Below are positions 1 to 5,458 of a stretch of DNA of 6,601 nucleotides, one piece after another. The DNA comes from Candidatus Moraniibacteriota bacterium. GTDB lineage: Bacteria; Patescibacteriota; Minisyncoccia; Moranbacterales; GCA-2747515. Location of the stretch: assembly GCA_027016355.1 (NCBI GenBank), contig JALWAF010000151.1:1-6601 (forward strand), in the 5' to 3' direction. The notes beneath the pieces are model-generated. The model was given only the letters and a program-made list of their open reading frames with translations. It made no database searches and was not told where the DNA came from. The position numbers were made by a program, and so were the translations under genes. Numbering within the stretch: position 1 is the stretch's first letter; the number at the start of each line of letters is the position of its first letter.

Positions 1-395
1 TTGAGCTCTTTTTCATCAAAATGCACAAATACCATTCGCAATCCATAAAGAATTATCAATATCCCAAAAATAATCATCAAGGCCTTACTGCTTATATTTA
101 AAAATAAGTAAGTACCTAAGAAAGAAAAAATGCCTGTGATAAGTGGTATGATTGTTAAAAATTTCTTTTTATTTTGTGCTGGAATTGATTTTAATTTTTC
201 TCTATTCATAACAAGAACAGTCATAGCACCAAACAAAATCACATAAAGAAAAGTGTTTACTGCATTTACAATAGACATACTCATAATGAACATAAAAAGT
301 AAAATCGTAAAAAAACGATCAAACTTTATATTAAGTCCTGCTGTTATTGCACCGACAATTACACCCACAATAATAATTTGAATAAATAATTCCAT
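1..395 (-). CDS. TauE/SafE (TSUP) family membrane protein, C-terminus beyond window
   Basis: This reading frame starts at the ATG at 395-393 and runs off the window start, giving 131 residues. The protein is almost wholly hydrophobic: segments at about residues 4-22, 26-45, 46-66, 80-99 and 103-122 look membrane-spanning. The stretch after the central basic loop (PLITGIFSFLGTYLF, then FGILIILYGLRM) resembles the end of the first TSUP half, where a short hydrophilic turn is followed by an FGxLLxxxGxRM helix. The glycine-rich GxGGG loop normally found near the N-terminus is absent, so the match is partial. TSUP proteins move small sulfur-containing or other organic anions across the inner membrane. 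It follows the thioredoxin-like gene by 18 bp and is probably the last visible gene of the arsR transcription unit. No Shine-Dalgarno is visible. Substrate is unknown; an export role in thiol or metalloid stress is inferred from neighbours only. Confidence 0.6.
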   Translation of the reverse strand, partial: MELFIQIIIVGVIVGAITAGLNIKFDRFFTILLFMFIMSMSIVNAVNTFLYVILFGAMTVLVMNREKLKSIPAQNKKKFLTIIPLITGIFSFLGTYLFLNISSKALMIIFGILIILYGLRMVFVHFDEKEL

Positions 396-413
396 AATAA
401 TTGTTTTAAATAA

Positions 414-653
414 TTATTTTTTATTTACAATAATTTCTTCTAATTCCTTGTGTGCAGGCACTGCACCTGCAAAGATAACTTCATCATCAATAACCAACAC
501 CGGACTACTCATCACACCCAACTCTACAATACGAGAAATATCAGTAACATATTCTACATCTGCATCAATGTGATTTTCTTCTATAATACGATTTACTGTA
601 TCAAACAAATTTTTGCATGATGGACATCCAGAACCCAAAACTTCTATTTTCAT
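414..653 (-). CDS. Thioredoxin-like redox-active disulfide protein (CPSC)
   Basis: This 79-residue protein is a minimal thioredoxin fold of the MTH895/TM0996 'redox-active disulfide protein 2' type. A short beta strand (KIEVLGSG) leads directly into the active site C10-P-S-C13. The SSPVLVIDDEVIF segment supplies the cis-proline (P51) and the two central strands. There is no signal peptide, so it should act in the cytoplasm as a small dithiol reductant or metal-thiol carrier. Its ATG overlaps the arsR stop codon (ATGA at 650-653), implying translational coupling, and the TSUP gene follows 18 bp later. Small proteins of this family commonly neighbour DUF318-type permeases and ArsR regulators, which matches this locus. 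Fold and active site are clear; the physiological partner is unknown, with the flavoprotein at 1224-2687 a candidate electron donor. Confidence 0.85.
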   Translation of the reverse strand: MKIEVLGSGCPSCKNLFDTVNRIIEENHIDADVEYVTDISRIVELGVMSSPVLVIDDEVIFAGAVPAHKELEEIIVNKK

Positions 654-973
654 ATATTTTTAGTTAAAAAATTATTTAGTAAATTAATATATTGATTCAT
701 ATTTTTTTTGTTTGTAGTATATAATATTTTTCTTCCTTCCCTACGAGATTTTATCAATCCAAATTCTTTTAGAATTTTTAAATGATGTGAGGTCAAATTT
801 TGTGATAATCCAATTGACTCATGTATATCACAAACACACTTCTCCCCATTTCTAAGTAAACACAAAATATGCAAACGATTTTTTTCACTAATAACATTTA
901 AAAAATTATCGATGTTATCAAAATCTTTTTTTAACATTTTAGAAGAATGACAACATGTCATATCTTTTGTCAT
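650..973 (-). CDS. ArsR/SmtB family metal(loid)-responsive repressor
   Basis: This 107-residue protein is a winged-helix repressor of normal family length. The region at residues 25-85 carries the ArsR signature: SEKNRLHILCLL, then CVCDI, the recognition helix SQNLTSHHLKIL (57-68), and a wing ending in GRKILY. The C46-V-C48-D pair occupies the place of the ELCVCD sensor of ArsR/CadC, but the third ArsR cysteine position is His51. An N-terminal C7-C8-H9 cluster is also present, as in CadC-like sensors that pair an N-terminal arm with the helix-3 CxC. It should bind DNA as a dimer and release it on binding a thiophilic metal or metalloid. A near-perfect operator target lies 8 bp upstream and again before the permease unit. 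The ATG at 973 is preferred over Met5 (961); neither has a Shine-Dalgarno. Inducer (As(III), Cd, Pb, Hg or other) cannot be set from sequence. Confidence 0.9.
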   Translation of the reverse strand: MTKDMTCCHSSKMLKKDFDNIDNFLNVISEKNRLHILCLLRNGEKCVCDIHESIGLSQNLTSHHLKILKEFGLIKSRREGRKILYTTNKKNMNQYINLLNNFLTKNI

Positions 974-980
974 AATAAAA

Positions 981-1010
981 ATAACATATCAATTTATATT
1001 GATATGTTAT
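981..1010. promoter_or_regulatory. ArsR-type operator upstream of arsR
   Basis: Perfect inverted repeat with 13-bp arms (ATAACATATCAAT at 981-993 and its complement at 998-1010) around a TTAT centre. Its inner 26 bp (983-1008) recur exactly at 3662-3687. The ATATCAA...TTGATAT pattern is typical of ArsR-family operators. It overlaps the predicted -10 of the arsR promoter, so binding would block transcription and give autoregulation. Confidence 0.85.
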
Positions 1011-1032
1011 TATATTTATATTTTTTTGTCAA
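1004..1032 (-). promoter_or_regulatory. Predicted sigma-70-type promoter of arsR unit
   Basis: On the minus strand, a consensus -35 TTGACA (1032-1027) is followed by a 17-bp spacer and a -10 TAACAT (1009-1004) lying inside the operator edge. Transcription would begin near 997, giving a leader of about 24 nt before the arsR ATG. The permease unit has the same layout. Confidence 0.65.
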
Positions 1033-1103
1033 GTTCTAAAATAGTAGCCGTTCAAATTTCTCCAAAAATCACATAGTATCCTTTTTCACCTATTTAATTT
1101 ACA

Positions 1104-1192
1104 GTCATTCCTGCGAAGGCAGGAATCTTTTTGTCAGGTGTATAAATTTTCATTATGTTTATTGCAAAGATTCCCACCTCCGCGGGAATGAC
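1104..1192. repeat. Inverted pair of REP-like palindromes
   Basis: Two copies of a short GC-rich palindrome face each other. Copy one (1104-1132) has an 8-bp stem ATTCCTGC/GCAGGAAT around GAAG, followed by CTTTTT. Copy two (1166-1192), read on the minus strand, has stem ATTCCCGC/GTGGGAAT (one G-U pair) around GGAG, followed by CTTT. Both share the outer GTCATTCC and GGAATCTTT. They are far more GC-rich than their surroundings, resembling dispersed REP/BIME elements. Lying 3' of the flavoprotein gene, copy two could end transcription of that unit, since a hairpin precedes a short T-run. Confidence 0.75.
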
Positions 1193-1223
1193 ACGAGATA
1201 AATCTGAGTAGTTATCTAAAACA

Positions 1224-2687
1224 TTATGTCCATTTTTTTATAGTAAATCCTACTTTAAACATAGGATTCTCCATTTTTGTATGCATAATATGCCCCATCA
1301 TCATCTTTGCTAGAGTTGTATATGATTCACTCATTGTTGGATGTGGATGAATAACAGAAATTAAATCTTGCAATGTCATTTTTTGTGCAACTATCAAAGC
1401 TGACTCTCCTGCTATTGAATGAATATTTTCACCTATTATATTTATGCCAACAATTCTCATAGTTTTTTTATCAACTATAAATTTCAAAAATCCCAAATCT
1501 TCATTTTCAATTTGTGCTTTTGCATCAGTGCTATAATCATATTCACCGACAATTACATCAAAACCTTTGTCTTTAGCTTGTTGCTCAGATAACCCCGCCG
1601 AAGCAAAATTAGGATTTGAAAAAAGTACCCAAGAATTTTTATCAAAGTCTACTTTAAATTTATTACGCTCAAAAAATAAGTTTTGTGCTATTGTATGTGC
1701 CCCGTACATTGCAGTATGTGCAAATTGCGGAAAATGCAAAGCGACATCACCACACGCATATACATTTTTATTTGTTGTTTGTAAATATTCATCTACCACA
1801 ACACCTCTTTTTTCAAAATTTATTTCAGCTTTTTCTAATTGCAATGATTCGATATTTGGCGTGCGTCCAGTCGCAATAAATACTTTTGAAGATTTAATAT
1901 TTTGTTTTTCCTTTTTGTCATTAGTATAAATAACATCAAATTTATCATCACCAAAATTTATTTCATCCACTTGCACGTTTAACAAAAGATTGATGTTTTT
2001 ATCTGATTTTAACTTATCTAAAATAATATCTGAGTATCTCTTATCAATCATGGGTAAGATAACATCTCTATTGCCTATCAAATTAACACTCACACCTAAA
2101 GTTGATAAAATTTGTGACATTTCTATTCCGATGGGACCATCTCCTATAATTGTAATATCCTTTGGTAGCTCCATTGTGTCAAAAAATTCTTTATTGGTCC
2201 AAGCTTTTTTCACACCATCACCAGTAAACGGTGGCACAAATGTCCTGCTACCTGTAGCAACAACAGCTTTTTCAAATTGAATTTCTATTTCAATATCATT
2301 TTTTTTAACTATAATATGATTTTTATCACCAAAAAATGCTAATCCTTTTATAATATCAACATTTTCAAGGGATAATAATTGTGTTTTAGCAGCTTTTGTC
2401 CTTTTTGCTAATATGTCTTTTTTTCTCTGAACAATTGTTTGCCAATTAATATCTGAATCCGATTGAATTACTCCTAGTTCTGCTAATTTATTTTTTGTAT
2501 TAACATATTTACCACTTACTTCCAGTATTTTTGATGGTATACACCCATCAAACAAACATTCCCCACCCAATTCACCCTTCTTATCTATCAACAAAACTTT
2601 TTTATTTTTATGCATTAAAGCATATTCATTTGCAATTGGAGTGCCCCCCGGTCCAGCACCAATTATTACAAGATCGTATTTTTTCAT
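1224..2687 (-). CDS. Dihydrolipoamide-dehydrogenase-like FAD/NAD(P) disulfide oxidoreductase
   Basis: This 487-residue protein is a full-length class I pyridine nucleotide-disulfide oxidoreductase. The FAD-binding GAGPGG lies at 11-16, the redox disulfide at C44-LFDG-C49 followed by IPSK, and the NAD(P)-binding GDGPIG at 182-187. The second FAD motif is ATGRTPN (272-278) with YACGDV (310-315). The dimerisation domain ends with HPHPTMSE, giving the catalytic pair His449 and Glu454. It uses NAD(P)H to reduce a disulfide or similar substrate in the cytoplasm. The residue after the second nucleotide-binding strand is Gly (NLIGNR) rather than the usual Glu, so NADH versus NADPH preference is unclear. 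No 2-oxoacid dehydrogenase genes are nearby; instead it follows the two permease genes by 35 bp in the ArsR-controlled unit. A role in reducing the CPSC protein or a metal-thiol adduct is inferred. It lacks the C-terminal Cys-Cys pair and N-terminal metal domain of mercuric reductase. Confidence 0.88.
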   Translation of the reverse strand: MKKYDLVIIGAGPGGTPIANEYALMHKNKKVLLIDKKGELGGECLFDGCIPSKILEVSGKYVNTKNKLAELGVIQSDSDINWQTIVQRKKDILAKRTKAAKTQLLSLENVDIIKGLAFFGDKNHIIVKKNDIEIEIQFEKAVVATGSRTFVPPFTGDGVKKAWTNKEFFDTMELPKDITIIGDGPIGIEMSQILSTLGVSVNLIGNRDVILPMIDKRYSDIILDKLKSDKNINLLLNVQVDEINFGDDKFDVIYTNDKKEKQNIKSSKVFIATGRTPNIESLQLEKAEINFEKRGVVVDEYLQTTNKNVYACGDVALHFPQFAHTAMYGAHTIAQNLFFERNKFKVDFDKNSWVLFSNPNFASAGLSEQQAKDKGFDVIVGEYDYSTDAKAQIENEDLGFLKFIVDKKTMRIVGINIIGENIHSIAGESALIVAQKMTLQDLISVIHPHPTMSESYTTLAKMMMGHIMHTKMENPMFKVGFTIKKWT

Positions 2688-2722
2688 AATTATATTTTTT
2701 ATTTATTTTATTTATCTTTATT

Positions 2723-3238
2723 CTACTCCTTAACCAATGCGTTTACAATCAGACCTTGCAAAATGGAAAAAATTATCATAAAAACAGTCAGTAATACGAC
2801 AAAAAAAGTATCAAAATATACAAGTAGCAATGGCAAAAATTGTATTTTGATAGCCCTATTATATAAAAATGTTGCCAGCAATCCACTACTCACGCCCTGT
2901 TTTTTGAAATCTGCCATTAGCGGATACCAAGCATAGATTGGACCTGTTGAAATAATCCCAAATATTATCATAAGAATCCACTTTTTGATTCCAGCATCCT
3001 TACCAACATGTTTAATTATAGTGTCAGTTGTTAAATAACGTGTAGTGAGCACCATTATGATGAAAACAAACACAAAAATTGGAATTAATTGAATAATTAA
3101 TTTTTCTAAAAATATTAATGCTTTTTGCATTACTTCTGGGGAAACAATAAAAAATATTACATATACAAAAGCAACAGCCAACAAAAAATACCAGCCACCT
3201 TTGTTTGAAGATTGTTTTTTTGTACTTTTTATATTCAT
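2723..3238 (-). CDS. DUF318/ArsP-type permease, second half-size subunit
   Basis: This 171-residue membrane protein has likely spanning segments at about 16-34, 43-66, 86-107, 117-138 and 142-166, after a lysine-rich N-terminus. The signature GIISTGPIYAWYPL (94-107), followed by FLYNRAIKIQFLPLL (124-138), is characteristic of half-length proteins of the DUF318 (YraQ/ArsP) permease family. Single-chain relatives such as the organoarsenical exporter ArsP have roughly twice this length and are built from two similar halves. The GIISTGP motif here parallels GSISTGTP in the upstream gene, so the two products probably assemble into one transporter. It begins 6 bp after the stop of that gene, and the flavoprotein follows after 35 bp. 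Stop codon is TAG. The family and pairing are well supported; the exported compound is not known. Confidence 0.82.
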   Translation of the reverse strand: MNIKSTKKQSSNKGGWYFLLAVAFVYVIFFIVSPEVMQKALIFLEKLIIQLIPIFVFVFIIMVLTTRYLTTDTIIKHVGKDAGIKKWILMIIFGIISTGPIYAWYPLMADFKKQGVSSGLLATFLYNRAIKIQFLPLLLVYFDTFFVVLLTVFMIIFSILQGLIVNALVKE

Positions 3239-3244
3239 AAAATT

Positions 3245-3655
3245 TTAAAACAAAGATAAAATATAATTCATAATAATTGCAATAATAATTGCAAAAATAA
3301 AAGCGCTTATATTACGTACAATTGTAAATTTTTTGCCCAATATCATTGCTTCGGCTGGCATTTGAATAATACCAACAGTAACCCACGCAAGTAAAAATGC
3401 TGTTACTGCAACCAGACTAACACCACTTTTCAATAATTCTCCTGAAATAATATAACTAACCACTGGCGTGCCAGTAGATATACTGCCCGCAATAGCACCA
3501 ATAACTGGATCAATTAAATCATTATTAGTGAACAATTTAATATATAATGAGCTTGGCACACTAGCATTAACAAGTGCAATCAACATAATTATACCCATAA
3601 TTATAGGAAACATTTTCCATAATGATTTTGCAGATTTATTAATAGCTTTTTTCAT
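3245..3655 (-). CDS. DUF318/ArsP-type permease, first half-size subunit
   Basis: This 136-residue membrane protein has likely spanning segments at about 13-33, 49-71, 79-102 and 114-134. Its motifs are GSISTGTPVVSYIISGELL (57-75) and AVTAFLLAWVTVGIIQMPAEA (83-103, the latter containing the polar pore-like end QMPAEA), then a basic loop GKKFTIVRN. These match the shorter partner of two-gene DUF318 permeases. The ATG at 3655 is chosen over a TTG at 3661, because the TTG directly abuts the operator and adds only two residues. It is first in a three-gene unit (this gene, the second permease half, the flavoprotein). The operator ends 6 bp upstream of the codon at 3661. Repression by the ArsR protein at 650-973 is inferred from the identical operator. 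An export role for an arsenical or thiol conjugate is a family-based guess. Confidence 0.82.
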   Translation of the reverse strand: MKKAINKSAKSLWKMFPIIMGIIMLIALVNASVPSSLYIKLFTNNDLIDPVIGAIAGSISTGTPVVSYIISGELLKSGVSLVAVTAFLLAWVTVGIIQMPAEAMILGKKFTIVRNISAFIFAIIIAIIMNYILSLF

Positions 3656-3661
3656 AATCAA

Positions 3662-3687
3662 AACATATCAATTTATATTGATATGTT
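3662..3687. promoter_or_regulatory. Second ArsR-type operator, upstream of permease unit
   Basis: Perfect inverted repeat with 11-bp arms (AACATATCAAT at 3662-3672, complement at 3677-3687) around TTAT. It is identical over all 26 bp to 983-1008 in front of arsR, although the flanks differ, which points to conservation for protein binding. Confidence 0.85.
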
Positions 3688-3711
3688 AACATGTTGAATG
3701 CATCACGTCAA
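3683..3711 (-). promoter_or_regulatory. Predicted promoter of permease/flavoprotein unit
   Basis: On the minus strand, -35 TTGACG (3711-3706), a 17-bp spacer and -10 TAACAT (3688-3683) overlapping the operator edge. Spacing and overlap are the same as at arsR. The start should be near 3676, giving a leader of about 20 nt. Confidence 0.62.
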
Positions 3712-3740
3712 TAACACACCTCGTCTATTTACTTTTAATC

Positions 3741-3749
3741 TGTTATAAT
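3741..3749 (+). promoter_or_regulatory. Extended -10 promoter of the membrane-protein gene
   Basis: TGTTATAAT is a perfect extended -10 (TGnTATAAT) on the plus strand. No good -35 is seen at 17 bp. Transcription would begin around 3755-3757, at the ATG itself, so the message may be leaderless or translation may start at a later ATG (3770 or 3776). Confidence 0.5.
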
Positions 3750-3754
3750 ATGAT

Positions 3755-4366
3755 ATGTTACATAAAAAAATGAAAATGAATCTATCAAAACATCCGGTAT
3801 TTACACATACCACAAAAAAGCATGCCCTTAAGAAATTTATTCTTATTTTATCAGTCTTCTTGTTATATTTCTTATTTATTACTTATAAATATGGCTTAGA
3901 GCAAGGTTTTTTTGTTTCTCTGATGACATGGTCTTTTTTTGTACTTTGTACACCAATTGCTGATGCTGGATTTTTAATTGATTTCCCTATACGACTCATC
4001 ACAAATATGCGCATGTATTTATTAGAAATTATCGTATGGATTATTGCAATTAGTTTAAATACTTATGCATATTTCTTTATGCCTGCAATATATGAAAAAA
4101 CTCCATTATTATCACTTTTCAAACATATACTAAACGAACCATTTCCATTTTGGATTATTATTATTTTATCTTTTATGGGTACATTCTTATCAATCACATT
4201 TGGAGATGAGCTCTTAGATAAAACACACCATCATGAAAGAAAAAAATATCACACACACAAAAATAAACATCGCGCAATTTTAATGATATTCCTTTTTGCT
4301 ATAACATTTGTCTTATATACCTTTTTACTAAAACAACTAGGATTAAATATTCCACTATCCTTATAA
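3755..4366 (+). CDS. Membrane protein of unknown function with His-rich loop
   Basis: I do not recognise this 203-residue protein. It has about five hydrophobic segments: 27-44, 52-70, 87-108, 131-150 and 174-193. A well-formed motif follows the second segment: TPIADAGFLIDFPIRL (66-81), with acidic, aromatic and arginine residues at a membrane edge, then an arginine and a helix with a buried glutamate (E91). The hydrophilic loop 157-172 is rich in histidine (H158-160, H166, H168, H172), and four more histidines lie before the first helix, so metal binding is possible. It diverges from the ArsR-controlled permease unit across about 100 bp that hold the operator, but its own extended -10 lies some 55 bp beyond the operator, so direct repression is uncertain. 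The start is ambiguous: ATG at 3755, 3770 or 3776 are all in frame. Confidence 0.75.
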   Translation: MLHKKMKMNLSKHPVFTHTTKKHALKKFILILSVFLLYFLFITYKYGLEQGFFVSLMTWSFFVLCTPIADAGFLIDFPIRLITNMRMYLLEIIVWIIAISLNTYAYFFMPAIYEKTPLLSLFKHILNEPFPFWIIIILSFMGTFLSITFGDELLDKTHHHERKKYHTHKNKHRAILMIFLFAITFVLYTFLLKQLGLNIPLSL

Positions 4367-4376
4367 AAACAAAATT

Positions 4377-4424
4377 GTAGAGACGCGACCTGCCTACCGG
4401 CAGACAGGTTAATCGCGTCTCTAC
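4377..4424. repeat. Nested palindromic repeat, possible bidirectional terminator
   Basis: The outer arms GTAGAGACGCGA (4377-4388) and TCGCGTCTCTAC (4413-4424) are perfect complements. Between them lies CCTGCCTACCGGCAGACAGG (4389-4408), itself a near-palindrome, then TTAA. Removing those 20 bp leaves a perfect 28-bp palindrome (4377-4388 joined to 4409-4424). It sits between two convergent genes and is followed on the minus strand by CAATTTTGTTTTT, so it could end the minus-strand transcript. Its last four bases on the plus strand include the stop codon of the gene at 4421-5389. Confidence 0.75.
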
Positions 4425-5389
4425 GGAATAATCTCTTCCATTTTTACATCAATCACCCCTGCTCCCAGTGATGCAATTTTTTGAAATGCAACTTTATCCA
4501 AATCTATTATTCTACCAGCTACAAAAGGTCCTCTGTCATTTATTTGAACTATCACAGATTTTCCATTTGCTTTATTTGTGACTTTTACATAAGAGCCTTT
4601 TGGTAACCATGGATTTGCAGCGCTAAGTGTCCCTGTGTGTGAATACCATGAACACGCTCCTTTATGTTTTTTCCCCAACTTTACTTTTGTGCCCTTCACA
4701 GTGATTTCATCTACTGGTTCTTTTGTAATTTCTTCCTTATCAATATTTCTATCAACCTCTTCACCATTGTGATATGCAACCTTATACACTATCTTTTTTT
4801 CTCCAGACTCTCCTTTTTGCTTCAATTCACTTTTGAGAAAACTCATATCACTATCCTCCTCTACTATCTTTTTAAATGGAATCTTCTTTGTAACTGTTTC
4901 TTCTTTAAATTCCACTCTCGTTACTTCTGTTGTTAAATCATTTTTTACAATAGTACTTGCAACTGGCACCACAATATCATTGTTATCAAGCTTTACATCA
5001 TTTCTAGCCAAAATTTCTCCAATTTTTTCACCATAAGTATCAAATTTTTTTTCTTCATTATCTACTTTAACTGTTAAAATCTTATTGCGAGTTATAGTTA
5101 TAACATCATCTGCAAAAACATGTGCATCTTTGCTGGGAAAAATCCTGTCTTTTTCTTTTAATTCTATATCAGTATTCTTTAGTACATCTCTCACAGTTTT
5201 TGCATCTACATCTTTTATAATACTCTTTAATCCATCATCAATTATCATAATTTGTTCTATATTATCACTACGCACAAATTTATGTCTTTCCCTACCAACA
5301 AAAAACCAAGCTAATACAAAAATTAGGATTGCGATAATCCCTAACCGAAAGTATTTTTTGATTTTTCTTTTTCTTATTCTCTTGTGCAT
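4421..5389 (-). CDS. Membrane-anchored DUF348/G5/RlpA-like cell-wall protein
   Basis: This 322-residue protein begins with a strongly basic N-terminus and one membrane helix (about 16-31), so the rest should lie outside the membrane. Two DUF348-like repeats (about 43-82 and 101-143) are followed by a G5-like domain (about 152-232; VTRVEFKEETVTKKIPF start, typical EITVKGTK end). A C-terminal RlpA-like double-psi beta-barrel spans about 243-318, with CSWYSHTGTLSAAN, PKGSYVKVTN, the conserved QINDRGPFV (282-290), GRIIDLD and a final strand. This order is that of YabE/Rpf-like wall-remodelling proteins, so a role in peptidoglycan binding or cleavage is likely; enzymatic activity is not proven. 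The TAG stop falls inside the palindromic repeat at 4377-4424. The ATG lies 4 bp after the stop of the ancestral Xer reading frame, suggesting the two were once co-transcribed. Confidence 0.87.
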   Translation of the reverse strand: MHKRIRKRKIKKYFRLGIIAILIFVLAWFFVGRERHKFVRSDNIEQIMIIDDGLKSIIKDVDAKTVRDVLKNTDIELKEKDRIFPSKDAHVFADDVITITRNKILTVKVDNEEKKFDTYGEKIGEILARNDVKLDNNDIVVPVASTIVKNDLTTEVTRVEFKEETVTKKIPFKKIVEEDSDMSFLKSELKQKGESGEKKIVYKVAYHNGEEVDRNIDKEEITKEPVDEITVKGTKVKLGKKHKGACSWYSHTGTLSAANPWLPKGSYVKVTNKANGKSVIVQINDRGPFVAGRIIDLDKVAFQKIASLGAGVIDVKMEEIIP

Positions 5390-5414
5390 AATATTAAAAT
5401 GGACTTTTAATATT
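5390..5414. other. AT-only hairpin directly before the RlpA-like gene
   Basis: AATATTAAAA (5390-5399) and its perfect complement (5405-5414) flank TGGAC. On the minus strand the hairpin ends at the base before the ATG at 5389, so it could mask translation initiation or act as a protein-binding site. Part of it was once the 3' end of the Xer coding sequence, so chance symmetry in AT-rich DNA is possible. Confidence 0.35.
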
Positions 5415-5446
5415 TTTTAATTTAGGATTTGTGACTTGTGTATAAA
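5394..5446 (-). pseudogene. Stranded C-terminal tail of the interrupted Xer recombinase
   Basis: Read on the minus strand in the frame that joins to the recombinase once the inserted element is removed, this stretch gives TQVTNPKLKNIKSPF and a TAA stop (5396-5394). That is a standard Xer/phage-integrase C-terminal tail, which normally follows the catalytic IY. It is no longer translated with the recombinase because the element at 5447-5752 brings its own stop. The intact ancestor would have been about 263 residues, a normal Xer length. Confidence 0.85.
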
Positions 5447-5458
5447 CCAAGCACTTTT
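5443..5458. repeat. Element end A: TAAA target duplication plus terminal inverted repeat
   Basis: TAAA (5443-5446) is followed by the 12-bp terminal repeat CCAAGCACTTTT (5447-5458). The TAA stop of the GIY-YIG reading frame (5460-5458, minus strand) overlaps the inner edge of this repeat. Confidence 0.8.

Noticed and set aside
1104..1192. CRISPR array
   Set aside because: There are only two copies in opposite orientation, each palindromic, with no regular spacers and no cas genes.
1567..2280. Plus-strand open frames across 1567-2280, 3468-3689 and 4664-5420
   Set aside because: They lie opposite well-supported minus-strand genes, match no family and are low-complexity mirror frames.
1224..2687. 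Mercuric reductase
   Set aside because: It lacks the C-terminal vicinal cysteines and the N-terminal heavy-metal-binding domain, and no other mer genes are present.
2723..3655. A full-length permease broken by a frameshift
   Set aside because: Both parts have a plausible start with a basic N-terminal segment, a proper stop and complete helix sets, and paired half-size members of this family are known.
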